Origin: Bifidobacterium erythrocebi
Lineage (GTDB): Bacteria; Actinomycetota; Actinomycetes; Actinomycetales; Bifidobacteriaceae
Assembly: GCF_012932675.1 (NCBI RefSeq)
Contig: NZ_JAAIIF010000013.1
Coordinates: 1-64,000, forward strand
DNA length: 64,000 nt
Reading direction: 5' to 3'
The translations under genes and the position numbers were made by a program. The notes below the pieces were generated by a model, which made no database searches, was not told the DNA's origin, and worked only from the letters and a program-made list of their open reading frames with translations. Shown piece by piece: positions 42,394-51,675 of this stretch. Each line of letters begins with the position of its first letter. Positions within the stretch are counted from its first letter, which is position 1.

Positions 42394-43428
42394 TCAGCGC
42401 TTGGGATCGATGGTCTTCTCGATTTCGGAGACGACCTCGCTCGACGCGGTGGACACCGGAGCCTCCTCGACACCGGAGATGTCACCCAGCGGCTTCGGCT
42501 TGACATCCGCCGGAGAGCCCGGAACCGTGTCCAGACGGCTTTCCGCGGCCTCGACGTACTTGCGCGGCACCACGTACACCGGGCTGACCGCATGCTGTAG
42601 CAGGCCCTGGCTGATCGAGCCGAGCAGCAGACCGGTGAATCCGCCACGGCCACGGGAACCGACGACCACGACATCATGGCTGTAGCTGGCCTCAGTCAGC
42701 GTATGCACGGCGGAACCCGGCACGATGCGGCAGTTGATGGACAGGTCGGGGTACTTCTCCTGCAGCGGGGCCACACGGGTCTTCAGATCGTCCATGTAGG
42801 AATCGTAGACGCTGTCGTCGGCGCTTACGCCCTTGACCTCCGGCACTGCGGAAATCACTTCAAGTTCGGCGTTCCAGGATGCGGCGAAATCGCCTGCGAT
42901 CTGCAGGGCCTTGACGCCCCACTTGGATTCGTCGGCACCGACCGCCACCTTGGTGATGGTGTTGTTCAGGTGCATGAGGTTGCCGTCATCGTCGGTGTAG
43001 GGCACCACGATGATCGGGCAGTACGCGTATGCCGGAAGGCTGGAGGACGTGGTGCCGAGCAGACGCTCCGCAAGGCCGCCCTTGCCACGGTTGCCGATGA
43101 CGATGAGGTTGTAGTTGCGGGACAGCTCCACGAACACGGAGGCCGGGTCGCCGGTGACGATGAGCGTGGTGGCTTCGACACCCTGCTCGTCGGCGATTGC
43201 CTTGGCCTTGGACAGAATCTCCTGTGCGTCGGCATGCGCCGCATTGTCATCACCCATAGCGGTGTAGGTGGCATCGAAGCTCACCGCCGCATAGCTCGGA
43301 AGCGAATAGGCGCAGACGATCTGCAGAGTAAGCCCCGCGTGCTTGGCGTAATTCGCTGCCCACCACGTGGCCTTGTAGCTGGCGTTCGATCCATCCACAC
43401 CAACAAGAACAGCCTTGTCGTTGATCAT
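42394..43428 (-). CDS. Universal stress protein with two UspA domains
   Basis: A 344-residue protein. UspA domain 1 covers about residues 5-145 and domain 2 about 155-300, followed by a 40-residue Pro/Glu/Ser-rich tail. Both domains keep an ATP-binding G-x2-G-x9-G-S/T pattern (IGNRGKGGLAERLLGTTSS, GSRGRGGFTGLLLGSISQG). ATG at 43428 has AAGGAGGT upstream. The protein likely binds ATP and responds to stress. Its exact role is not known. Confidence 0.93.
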   Translation of the reverse strand: MINDKAVLVGVDGSNASYKATWWAANYAKHAGLTLQIVCAYSLPSYAAVSFDATYTAMGDDNAAHADAQEILSKAKAIADEQGVEATTLIVTGDPASVFVELSRNYNLIVIGNRGKGGLAERLLGTTSSSLPAYAYCPIIVVPYTDDDGNLMHLNNTITKVAVGADESKWGVKALQIAGDFAASWNAELEVISAVPEVKGVSADDSVYDSYMDDLKTRVAPLQEKYPDLSINCRIVPGSAVHTLTEASYSHDVVVVGSRGRGGFTGLLLGSISQGLLQHAVSPVYVVPRKYVEAAESRLDTVPGSPADVKPKPLGDISGVEEAPVSTASSEVVSEIEKTIDPKR

Positions 43429-43591
43429 GGCGACCTCCTTGAGATTGCTGGCGACCCCACGATGGGCCGTCACTACAGTCAAGAATAACTCGGTTTTTCA
43501 CATATCGTTGGAAAAGCAAGGAAACGCCGTGTGTTCCGCCATCTTCTCGGCATGTTTCAACTCGACAAAGACAGGTTTTTTGTAGAAAAAA

Positions 43592-43617
43592 AGGCACGCT
43601 CCATCAGGAACGTGCCT
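43592..43617 (-). terminator. Terminator of the NlpC/P60 gene
   Basis: AGGCACG and CGTGCCT form the stem. The minus strand continues with eight T residues. Confidence 0.9.
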
Positions 43618-43641
43618 CAACGTGTTGTGCGATTTTGCGGC

Positions 43642-44385
43642 TTACAGCAGCCTGCGAATCGAATAGCTGCCGGTGTAGGCCCATGCGACCGGGGTGATCT
43701 GCGTACCCTGGGACGGGTTCAAGGCGTTGACCACCATGCCGTTGCCGACGTAGATGCCGGCATGCGCGCTGTTGGCGATGATGTCGCCAGGCTGTGCGCT
43801 GGCAAGCGACGGCACCGCGGTGCCATAGCCGGCCTGGGCGCCAGAGCTGTGCGGCAGGGAGATGCCGAACTGGGCGAACACGTACATGACGAAACCGGAG
43901 CAATCCCAGCCACTGGTGTCGGAGCCACCCCACACGTACGGCACCTTGCCGACGAACTGTTCGGCGTAGGAAACCAACGCGGCGGCGGTCTTGCTGTCCG
44001 GCGGATTCACGGTGATGGCGGCGGAGCTGGAGGATTCCAGCGAGGAACGGGTTGCGGAACGCGAAGCCGCGGCAGCCTGCTGCTGGGCGCGGGCTGCAGC
44101 CTCCTGACGCTCCTGCTCGGCCTTGGCCTCGGCGTCCTTCTCGGCCTGGGACTTGGTCTTCGGCACATTGAGGGACTCGATGCCGCCCCAATTGCCCTTG
44201 ACGTCGGTGGATACGGATTCCTTGAGCACATCCTTACGGGCCGTGGAGGTCTTGGGGAAGGAACGCTCGGAAGCAACCACACTCGGCTGATCGGCTGCGA
44301 CGGCCGCAGGAGCGGCTGCGACGAATGTGGCGCAGACAGCTACGGCGGCGACGAACATTGACACTGTTTGTTGTACTGTCTTCAT
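43642..44385 (-). CDS. Secreted NlpC/P60 peptidoglycan endopeptidase
   Basis: A 247-residue exported protein. The signal peptide ends near AAPAAVAADQ (residue 31). An Ala/Gln/Glu-rich coiled region (residues 78-115) leads to the NlpC/P60 domain with Cys162 in WDCSGF and His208 in NSAHAGIYVG. It cleaves the D-Glu to diamino-acid bond in stem peptides and would help daughter-cell separation. ATG has AGGTAA upstream. It sits beside the CHAP-domain gene, both on the minus strand. Confidence 0.93.
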   Translation of the reverse strand: MKTVQQTVSMFVAAVAVCATFVAAAPAAVAADQPSVVASERSFPKTSTARKDVLKESVSTDVKGNWGGIESLNVPKTKSQAEKDAEAKAEQERQEAAARAQQQAAAASRSATRSSLESSSSAAITVNPPDSKTAAALVSYAEQFVGKVPYVWGGSDTSGWDCSGFVMYVFAQFGISLPHSSGAQAGYGTAVPSLASAQPGDIIANSAHAGIYVGNGMVVNALNPSQGTQITPVAWAYTGSYSIRRLL

Positions 44386-44541
44386 CGTTTACCTACAATA
44401 CCAGCGAGGGTTTCCTGTGCAAATGGACAACACCATGACGGTTCGCCTGATATGGCGCAACACGCCGCACAGGTACGCACCCTCTGAAAACGTTGCACGC
44501 CGCTGCATTTCACATCACGGGAACACAGCGCGGCGGCACCG

Positions 44542-45459
44542 TCAGTAATGGATGTATTCGAAATCGGAGACGTTGTGATACGTCTTCGAGTAGGTCTTGC
44601 CCTGCATGACGGAACCGCACTCGGACGTGGTGACGGAACCATCCGCATTAATCTTCTCTACGATCGCGACATGACCGTACGTGCTATCCGAGCCCTCCTG
44701 ACCGGCACGGAACACCATGATGTCGCCCACATGACGAGGCGTGTTATCCACCCAATAGCCCAGGGCACGGGCGGAGGAAGCCCACTGGCAGCCGTTGCCC
44801 ATATAGGAACCGGCCGGCAGCCCCAGCTGGTGGCGACGGACGTACACCCACCAGGTGCACTGGCTGTATTCGTATGCATTGCCGGTATCGCCGGTGTCGT
44901 GGTTCGGGTTGAAGCCCGCCGGCAGCGCGTCGCCGTCCACGTCCATCAGCTTGGCGACGTTCTCGTTATTCGCCAGGGAACGGGACATCTGCTTCACGTC
45001 GAGATTGGCGTTGCCTTCGCCCAGGGACCAAGTGCCCTCGTTGGTGGACTGCTGGGTCTCGTTGGAGACCAACGCCTCACGGGTATCGGAACGGGAGGCG
45101 GCGGCCTTGACGTTCTGCACCTGCGTGGTGGTGAATTCGGCCTCACTCGCCACAGGCATGACCCTTTCCGGACCCGTCAGGCTGATGGTGGTGGCTGCGG
45201 TGCCCACCAGAGCGGCGAGCGACGCGGAGCCGAGAAGAATGTTGCGACGTTCGGCCGCACGAGCGGCCTCACGCATGGCACGTCTGGTCTGAGGCGCGAT
45301 TTCGTTGAGCTTCGCGGCGACCGCCGGCTCAAGGCCCAGCACCGCACCGTTGCCTTCGATCCTGTGCGCGGCATGGCTCAGCCTGGTCGGACGGGCGGCG
45401 CGCATCATGGCGAACGGGGTGTTTGAAGTCCTGGCCGCTTTTGGCGCAGCATGCCTCAT
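44542..45459 (-). CDS. Membrane-anchored CHAP-domain wall hydrolase
   Basis: A 305-residue protein. A cytoplasmic, Ala/Arg-rich N-terminus of about 72 residues precedes one membrane segment (LLGSASLAALVGTAATTISL). The CHAP domain in the last 120 residues has Cys201 in YSQCTWWVYVRR and His263 in GHVAIVE. CHAP domains are amidases or endopeptidases. The ribosome site is AAGGAG. The gap to the NlpC/P60 gene is about 155 bp, so each may have its own promoter. Confidence 0.92.
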   Translation of the reverse strand: MRHAAPKAARTSNTPFAMMRAARPTRLSHAAHRIEGNGAVLGLEPAVAAKLNEIAPQTRRAMREAARAAERRNILLGSASLAALVGTAATTISLTGPERVMPVASEAEFTTTQVQNVKAAASRSDTREALVSNETQQSTNEGTWSLGEGNANLDVKQMSRSLANNENVAKLMDVDGDALPAGFNPNHDTGDTGNAYEYSQCTWWVYVRRHQLGLPAGSYMGNGCQWASSARALGYWVDNTPRHVGDIMVFRAGQEGSDSTYGHVAIVEKINADGSVTTSECGSVMQGKTYSKTYHNVSDFEYIHY

Positions 45460-45638
45460 AACAAATCACTCCTTATCGTTCGGGGCATGCCTCATGAGAC
45501 ACGTCCCCACTTTCCCACCCAACTGTACAAGCCGCCATGACCATCGGTCGACACACCGGAGGCTCGGCGGATTTCGCACCATGCACAACGTGCATCGTTG
45601 CACATGGGCGAATCGCCATCCCCATCCGCACTGATGGC

Positions 45639-45652
45639 TAGGGTAGTGGCTT
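45639..45652 (+). promoter_or_regulatory. -10 element of a likely leaderless promoter (serC)
   Basis: TAGGGT (45639-45644) lies 8 nt before the ATG. Confidence 0.5.
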
Positions 45653-46795
45653 ATGGCCAATACAGTGAAGATTCCTACCGACATGCTGCCCGAGGACGGA
45701 CGTTTCGGATCCGGCCCGAGCAAAATACGCCCTGAGCAAATCGCCGCGCTCGATGACGGTGCGACCACGCTGCTGGGCACCTCCCACCGCCAGACGCCGG
45801 TGCGTCAGCTCGTGGGATCCATCCGCGAAGGGCTGGCGTCCTTCTTCAACCTGCCGGACGGCTACGAGGTCGCACTCGGCAACGGCGGCGCAAGCTGCTT
45901 CTGGGAAGTCGCCTGCGCATCCCTGATCACACGCCAGGCGGCCTTCGGCACCTACGGCTCGTTCAGCGCCAAGTTCGCCAAGTCCGCTGCAGCCGCACCG
46001 TTCCTTGAGAATCCGGTGATCTACGAGGGCGAGCCCGGCACGTACCGTCTGCCGGAACTCACCGAATACGTCGACGCCTACTGCTGGGCGCACAACGAGA
46101 CCTCCACCGGCGTGGCCGCGCCGATTCACCGCATCGAGGGAAGCAAGGAGCAGGGCGCCCTGACGCTCATCGACGCCACCTCCGCCGCAGGCGCGCTGCC
46201 CGTCGACATCAGCCAGACCGACGCCTACTACTTCTCCCCCCAGAAGGCATTCGGCTCGGACGGCGGCCTGTGGGTCGCCATCCTCTCCCCCGCCGCCGTG
46301 GAACGCGCGGCCCGCGTGGAAGCCAACGTGAACCTGCCCGGCGCAAGCCGCTGGGTGCCGTCGTTCCTCTCGCTGACCAGCGCGCTGGAGAACTCCCGCA
46401 AGGACCAGACGCTGAACACACCTTCGGTGGCGACGCTCATCATGATGGAGAACCAGGTGCGCTGGCTGAACGACAACGGCGGCATGGCCTGGGCCACAGC
46501 GCGTTGCAGCAAATCCGCATCCACGCTGTATGCATGGGCCGAAGCCAGCGAATACGCCAAGCCCTTCGTCGCCGACGAGGGCGCACGCTCGCACGCCGTA
46601 GTCACCGTGGACCTGGACGAGTCGATCAACGCCAAGCAGATGATCGCCATTCTGCGCGACAACGGCATCGTGGACACCGCCGGATACCGCAAGCTCGGCC
46701 GCAACCAGCTGCGCATCGGCGTGTTCCCCTCGGTCGAGCCTTCCGATGTACTGGCGCTCACCCGCTGCATCGATTATGTGGCAGAGCGGATGTAA
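45653..46795 (+). CDS. serC: Phosphoserine aminotransferase
   Basis: A 380-residue PLP enzyme converting 3-phosphohydroxypyruvate and glutamate to phosphoserine. The PLP lysine is Lys198 in FSPQKAFGSDGG. The actinobacterial form is recognised by FGSGPSKIRPEQ near the N-terminus and HNETSTGV. The start codon lacks a ribosome site but has TAGGGT 8 nt upstream. It is followed 10 bp later by a small DUF2530-like gene. Confidence 0.95.
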   Translation: MANTVKIPTDMLPEDGRFGSGPSKIRPEQIAALDDGATTLLGTSHRQTPVRQLVGSIREGLASFFNLPDGYEVALGNGGASCFWEVACASLITRQAAFGTYGSFSAKFAKSAAAAPFLENPVIYEGEPGTYRLPELTEYVDAYCWAHNETSTGVAAPIHRIEGSKEQGALTLIDATSAAGALPVDISQTDAYYFSPQKAFGSDGGLWVAILSPAAVERAARVEANVNLPGASRWVPSFLSLTSALENSRKDQTLNTPSVATLIMMENQVRWLNDNGGMAWATARCSKSASTLYAWAEASEYAKPFVADEGARSHAVVTVDLDESINAKQMIAILRDNGIVDTAGYRKLGRNQLRIGVFPSVEPSDVLALTRCIDYVAERM

Positions 46796-46805
46796 GCTAC
46801 AGCCT
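46793..46805 (+). promoter_or_regulatory. -10 element of a possible leaderless promoter (DUF2530-like gene)
   Basis: TAAGCT (46793-46798) overlaps the serC stop and lies 7 nt before the ATG. Confidence 0.35.
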
Positions 46806-47060
46806 ATGAAGTTTGCTCCAATCATCGACCCGGCCCAGCGCAAGCCGGCACCCAAGCCGGTGCGCGTGGATCTGCGCATCGTGTTCTCGCTGGGCACCGG
46901 ATTGTGGGCCATCGCACTGATCGTCAGCATCGTGCTGAACATGATGGGATTCAAGATGACGAAGATCTGCATCGTGTGCATCTGCGGCGTGGCCACCGGT
47001 CTGATACTGCTCGTCTGGGAACACTTCGATCGCTGGGATTACCGGCGTCTGGGTCAATAG
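46806..47060 (+). CDS. Small membrane protein, DUF2530-like
   Basis: An 84-residue protein with two membrane helices (IVFSLGTGLWAIALIVSIVL and ICIVCICGVATGLILLV), a Lys/Pro-rich N-terminus and a C-terminus WEHFDRWDYRRLG typical of the actinobacterial DUF2530 family. No function is known. It begins 10 bp after serC and may be read on the same transcript. Confidence 0.75.
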   Translation: MKFAPIIDPAQRKPAPKPVRVDLRIVFSLGTGLWAIALIVSIVLNMMGFKMTKICIVCICGVATGLILLVWEHFDRWDYRRLGQ

Positions 47061-47067
47061 CAACAAC

Positions 47068-47121
47068 GCCGGATATGGTTGTGCCCCGCAGTGTTCGCTG
47101 CGGGGCACAACCATATCCGGC
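47068..47121. terminator. Bidirectional terminator, perfect 24-bp stem
   Basis: GCCGGATATGGTTGTGCCCC.. (47068-47091) pairs exactly with 47098-47121 around loop TGTTCG. It lies between the convergent small membrane protein and sensor kinase genes. Confidence 0.75.
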
Positions 47122-47171
47122 TCCATTCACGCGAGTCCGCGACGCACCTGCGGCATACGGGTCGGCAGCGC

Positions 47172-48437
47172 TCAGCGGGCGAGCGGCAGCGTCAGCGTGA
47201 ACGTGCTCCCCTGACCCGGCACTGACCACACCGACACGGCACCATGATGGGTAAGCGCCACATGCTTGACGATCGCCAAGCCAAGACCCACGCCGTCCAC
47301 CTTGCGATCCCCCTGATCGGCACCGCGATAGAACCGTTCGAAAATACGCGACTGTTCGCTCTTCGCGATGCCCATGCCCTGGTCGAGCACACGTATCTGC
47401 ACATCATCGCCCATTTCGCCAGGCTTGGCGGAAATGCCGATATAACCGCCCTTCGGTGAATACTGGATCGCATTCTCCAGCAGCTTGGACAACGCCGTCC
47501 TGATCTGCGAGACATCACCATTGATTGCCAGCGAACGATCCCCCTCGACCTGCACGTGCAGGCAGGCCTCGCGGATGGCGTCCTTCATGGACGCGACCAC
47601 ACCGTCAATCTGCTCCATCACGTTGATGCGGTTGGCCGCACTGGGCACGATCGGCTCCTGCGCCTTGATCAGCAACAGCAGATCGGCGACCATATGGTTC
47701 AGGTGACTGCCGGCGACGCGCACCTCATGCGCGGCCGTATGCACGCGCCCACTGTCAAGATCGTTGCGCTCAAGCTCATCGGCGAGCCGGTTCAGCGCCT
47801 CGGTCGGCTTGAGCAGCTGCTCGGACACGTTGACGATGAACGAATCGCGGATCTGATTGAAACGCACGTTCTCGCTCACATCATCCAGCAGCACGACCAC
47901 ATGGCTGGGATCCACGCGCCCCACGGTGACGTTCAGCCAGTTCGGGCGCTGCACGCCGTACGCCCCGGTTTCCTCCCCGCGCTCCGCCGGATCGGCGCTC
48001 GACTCGAAACGCGCGACCGTAGTGGTCTGGATGTCGAACAGACGTCTGCCGCCATGCTCGCGGACATCGTGCACCGCATCCAGCACCTTGTCGTTCACGA
48101 TATGATCGTCGCGCATGATGCCCAACCGGTACGCCTCGGGATTCGCGTTGATCACCTCATCGTCATCGCCCACGACCAGCGACGCGCTCTGCAGAATCGA
48201 CAGCAGGCCGAACGTCGACTGGTCAAGCCCCGCATCGTCGTCGTTCGCCGCGCGTTTGCGCCTGACCTTATGCAACCGCTCATCCAGCCATTCCGTGAAG
48301 GACACCCCGCCCAACCAACGCTCGATCAGCGGCTCGACCCAACCGAGCACCATGGTGCCCAGCAGTACGACAATGCAAAACCCCACAATGGCGAACACCG
48401 CGAACACGATCAGCGAGGGGACAGGAGAATCAGACAT
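47172..48437 (-). CDS. SenX3-like sensor kinase without the phospho-acceptor histidine
   Basis: A 421-residue PhoR/SenX3-type protein. It has one N-terminal membrane helix (residues 8-32), a PAS-like region (about 75-185), a dimerisation domain, and an ATPase domain with N-box (LSKLLENAIQYSP), G1 (DQGMGI), F-box (FERFYRG) and G2 (GVGLGLAIV). In the H-box, where SenX3 reads NVSHELKTP, this reads NVSEQLLKP: the His is Glu206 (codon GAG at 47820-47822). Autophosphorylation at the usual site is therefore impossible. No response regulator is adjacent. It diverges from phoU, with PHO-box-like repeats between. ATG at 48437 begins MSDSPV; the ribosome site is weak. Confidence 0.85.
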   Translation of the reverse strand: MSDSPVPSLIVFAVFAIVGFCIVVLLGTMVLGWVEPLIERWLGGVSFTEWLDERLHKVRRKRAANDDDAGLDQSTFGLLSILQSASLVVGDDDEVINANPEAYRLGIMRDDHIVNDKVLDAVHDVREHGGRRLFDIQTTTVARFESSADPAERGEETGAYGVQRPNWLNVTVGRVDPSHVVVLLDDVSENVRFNQIRDSFIVNVSEQLLKPTEALNRLADELERNDLDSGRVHTAAHEVRVAGSHLNHMVADLLLLIKAQEPIVPSAANRINVMEQIDGVVASMKDAIREACLHVQVEGDRSLAINGDVSQIRTALSKLLENAIQYSPKGGYIGISAKPGEMGDDVQIRVLDQGMGIAKSEQSRIFERFYRGADQGDRKVDGVGLGLAIVKHVALTHHGAVSVWSVPGQGSTFTLTLPLAR

Positions 48438-48513
48438 ACGCCCATTGTTCCACATAAGCCGCGCGCAGGACGCGCAACACACGAACCGACGACAAACCCA
48501 TGCCGCACCGTGA

Positions 48514-48548
48514 CGAACATGAACAGTACATGAACACCGAGTTGAACG
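48514..48548. promoter_or_regulatory. Candidate PHO box (direct repeats) between kinase and phoU
   Basis: TGAAC occurs at 48520, 48531 and 48543 (minus strand GTTCA), spaced 11 and 12 bp. Actinobacterial PhoP boxes are GTTCA-type direct repeats with 11-bp spacing. Confidence 0.6.
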
Positions 48549-48657
48549 CACCTCAATTTCCGGTTGCCATTACGTGTCGTCACTCGCACGGTGGCAGTGC
48601 AACGCATAAACTGGAGCAAGGTTGCACACAGCACATACGAAAGGCCGAACAAACACA

Positions 48658-49338
48658 ATGCGCGTTATTTTCAACGAAGAGATGAAGGCCGTCGCCGACG
48701 ACCTTGACCACATGGCACAGAATGTACGCAAAGCCATTCGCGGCGCCGGTAAGGCCCTGCTGGAAACGAACGTCGAAGCCGCGCAGGCCGTCATCGACGG
48801 CGACACCGAACTCGACGCCCTGCAGGAAAGCGTGGTCGATCAGTGCGTGAAGCTGCTGGCCAAGCAGAACCCGGTGGCCACCGACCTGCGTGTCGTGGTC
48901 TCCACCATGCGTCTGGCCATCACCTTCGAACGCATGGGCGACCTCGCCAAGCATGTGGCGGAAGCCTCCCGCCGCGCATACCCTGCCTCCCCGCTGCCCG
49001 ACGAGGCGAAGGACGCGTTCACCAAGATGCAGGAGTTCCTTGACGAGACCAGCGACAACGTGGTGGCCATGCTGGCCGACCGCGACGCCAAGACCGCGGA
49101 ACGCATCATCCTGGACGACGACAAGCTCGACGCGCTGCACAAGCAGACCTTCGACCTGGCACTCAACGAGGATGTGGAAATGACCAGGCAGCAGATCATC
49201 GATCTTGTACTGCTGGGCCGTTTCTTCGAGCGCCTTGGCGATCACGCCGTTTCCGCTGCACGCCAGGTGGTGTTCATCGTCTCCGGCTTCGACCCGTCCA
49301 AGACCCCCGGCCCGGACAAGGAAGGCATGACCGAATAA
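48658..49338 (+). CDS. phoU: Phosphate regulon modulator PhoU
   Basis: A 226-residue two-domain all-helical PhoU. Each three-helix bundle ends in the E-R/K-x-G-D-x2 metal-binding motif: FERMGDLAKHV and FERLGDHAVSAA. It represses Pho signalling when phosphate is ample, by linking the Pst transporter to the sensor kinase. No pst genes are in the window. ATG at 48658 was chosen; AAAGG lies about 17 nt upstream, a poor spacing. It is divergent from the kinase gene. Confidence 0.95.
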   Translation: MRVIFNEEMKAVADDLDHMAQNVRKAIRGAGKALLETNVEAAQAVIDGDTELDALQESVVDQCVKLLAKQNPVATDLRVVVSTMRLAITFERMGDLAKHVAEASRRAYPASPLPDEAKDAFTKMQEFLDETSDNVVAMLADRDAKTAERIILDDDKLDALHKQTFDLALNEDVEMTRQQIIDLVLLGRFFERLGDHAVSAARQVVFIVSGFDPSKTPGPDKEGMTE

Positions 49339-49594
49339 GGCCACGCCGAATACACTTCCGCTCTCCCCTTTGACACGGCGGCAGGGCCCGGATCACCACA
49401 CGCGATCCGGGCCCTGCCGTTTTTCTTTTCCCTTCGTCGCTTCCGCCAACTTCCGTCACTTCCGCCACGCAGCGTTCTGACAATCCGCCCCGTTTGCATG
49501 AAAACTGAACAGATTGCCCCATCTGTTCATGGCGACGCGCGCACCATCCAAGCCATAATGGCAGCAGTGCCAAGCGTTTCCAAAGGAGGAAGCC

Positions 49595-51475
49595 ATGTAC
49601 TATTCCAGCGGCAATTACGAAGCATTCGCCCGTCCGAAGAAGCCAGCGGGCATCGACCATAAGAACGCCTACATCATCGGCACCGGTTTGGCCGCACTGA
49701 CCGCGGCCTGCTATCTGGTGCGCGACGCCCAGATGCCGGGCAATCACATCCATGTGTTCGAAAAGGACCCGGTTCCGGGCGGCGCATGCGATGGCGCGAA
49801 CATCCCCGGACTGGGCTATGTGATGCGCGGCGGGCGCGAAATGGACAACCATTTCGAGGTGATGTGGGACATGTTCCGTTCCATCCCCTCCATCGAGACC
49901 GAAGGCGTGTCCGTATTGGACGAATACTACTGGCTCAACAAGGAGGACCCGAACTACTCGCTGTGCCGAGCCACCGTCGACCAAGGCAAGGACGCCGGGA
50001 CCGACGGCAAGTTCGCCCTGTCGGACGAGGCATCGCAGGAGATCATGAAGCTGTTCTTCACACCCGACGAGGAGCTGTACGGCAAGAAGATCTCCGACTT
50101 CTTCGATGACAAGGTGTTCGACTCCAACTTCTGGATGTACTGGCGCACCATGTTCGCCTTCGAGAACTGGCACAGCGCGTTGGAGATGAAGCTGTACATC
50201 AAGCGCTACATCCACCACATCGGTGGCCTGCCCGACTTCAGCGCGCTGCGCTTCACCCGCTACAACCAATACGAGTCGATGATCCTGCCGATGATCACCT
50301 ACCTGGAAAGCCACGGCGTGCAGTTCCATTACAACACGAAGGTGGAGAATGTGGAGTTCGCCATCGGCGGCGGAGACGGGCCTGTCCGCGCGAACACGAG
50401 CGTCGGACAGGACGAGATCCTGCTCGCGCAGGCCGAATCCGGCGTATTCGCACGCAACCCCTTCAGTTCGAAGACCCGCAAGCAGGCCACACGAATCGAC
50501 ATCACCGGCTCCGACGGCGAAACCATCGGCATCGATCTGACCGAAAACGATCTGGTGTTCATTACCAACGGCGGATGCGTGGAGAACTCCTCCATGGGAT
50601 CGCAGACCACCGCGGCCGCATGGAACCCCGAGCTCAAGCCCGGCGGAGGCTGGGATATGTGGCGGCGCATCGCCAAGCAGGACCCGAGCTTCGGGCACCC
50701 GGACGTGTTCTGCTCCGACCCCGAGCATTCGAAGTGGATGAGTGCCACCGTCACCACGCTTGATATGGAGATCCCGCCATACATCCAGAAGATCTGCAAG
50801 CGCGACCCGTTCACCGGGCACGTGGTGACCGGCGGCATCGTGACGGTGAAGGACTCCAACTGGCTGATGAGCTGGACGCTCAACCGCCAGCAGCAGTTCC
50901 GCGACCAGCCGAAGGATCAGCTGTGCGTATGGGTGTACGGCCTGTTCCCCGACGAGCCGGGCAACTATGTGAAGAAGCCGATGCGTGAATGCACCGGCGA
51001 GGAGATCTGCGCCGAATGGCTCTACCACATGGGCGTGCCGACCGACAAGATCGAGGATCTGGCCAGCAACCACGCCAACACCGTGCCAGTGATGATGCCG
51101 TACATCGACGCGTTCTTCATGCCGCGGTCCGCCGGCGACCGGCCCGATGTGGTGCCGGACGGCGCGGTGAACTTCGCGTTCCTCGGCCAGTTCGCGGAAA
51201 CCCCGCGCGACACGATCTTCACCACCGAATACTCGATGCGTACCGGCATGGAGGCCGTGTACACGCTGTGCGACGTGGATCGCGGCGTGCCGGAGGTGTG
51301 GGGCTCGGTCTACGACGTGCGCAACCTGCTCAACGCCGTGGTGAAGCTGCGCGACGGCAAGCCGCTGAGCGACATGCACCTGAACTTCCTGGAGAAGCTG
51401 GTGCTCAAGAAAGTCGGCAAGAAGATCCAGGACACCGACATTCCGAAGCTGCTCAAGGAAACCGGCGTGAAGTGA
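49595..51475 (+). CDS. ohyA: Oleate hydratase (67-kDa myosin-cross-reactive-antigen family)
   Basis: A 626-residue FAD protein that adds water to cis-9 unsaturated fatty acids, giving 10-hydroxy acids. The FAD-binding start is YIIGTGLAALTAACYLVRDA. The catalytic Glu-containing loop is near GGREMDNHFEVMWD (residues 72-90), and DLVFITNGGCVENSSMG belongs to the FAD/substrate core. Bifidobacterial OhyA is known to act on linoleic and oleic acid and confers tolerance. Ribosome site AAAGGAGG. The convergent TetR gene could regulate it, but they are not divergent. Confidence 0.95.
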   Translation: MYYSSGNYEAFARPKKPAGIDHKNAYIIGTGLAALTAACYLVRDAQMPGNHIHVFEKDPVPGGACDGANIPGLGYVMRGGREMDNHFEVMWDMFRSIPSIETEGVSVLDEYYWLNKEDPNYSLCRATVDQGKDAGTDGKFALSDEASQEIMKLFFTPDEELYGKKISDFFDDKVFDSNFWMYWRTMFAFENWHSALEMKLYIKRYIHHIGGLPDFSALRFTRYNQYESMILPMITYLESHGVQFHYNTKVENVEFAIGGGDGPVRANTSVGQDEILLAQAESGVFARNPFSSKTRKQATRIDITGSDGETIGIDLTENDLVFITNGGCVENSSMGSQTTAAAWNPELKPGGGWDMWRRIAKQDPSFGHPDVFCSDPEHSKWMSATVTTLDMEIPPYIQKICKRDPFTGHVVTGGIVTVKDSNWLMSWTLNRQQQFRDQPKDQLCVWVYGLFPDEPGNYVKKPMRECTGEEICAEWLYHMGVPTDKIEDLASNHANTVPVMMPYIDAFFMPRSAGDRPDVVPDGAVNFAFLGQFAETPRDTIFTTEYSMRTGMEAVYTLCDVDRGVPEVWGSVYDVRNLLNAVVKLRDGKPLSDMHLNFLEKLVLKKVGKKIQDTDIPKLLKETGVK

Positions 51476-51515
51476 CGCTCCGACGCTTCGGCGGCATGTA
51501 AACGGCGAATATGTG

Positions 51516-51628
51516 CCAAGTGGCTTATTTGTGGCATGCGCAGGCGAAATCCCCAAGTATCGTCGCTGGAATTCCAACAACGATACTTGGGGAACGCCGT
51601 ATTCGGTGCCACAAATAAGTCACTTAGG
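51516..51628. repeat. Long imperfect palindrome, MITE-like
   Basis: Outer arms (CCAAGTGGCTTATTTGTGGC at 51516-51535 against its near-complement ending at 51628), then 14 unmatched bases per side, then inner arms CCCCAAGTATCGT / ACGATACTTGGGG around the palindrome TGGAATTCCA. Overall length is about 113 bp. Confidence 0.8.
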
Positions 51629-51675
51629 GTTTTCCCGAACACGAAATCAGCCATCACTAAGGCAGATAGCGAAGC

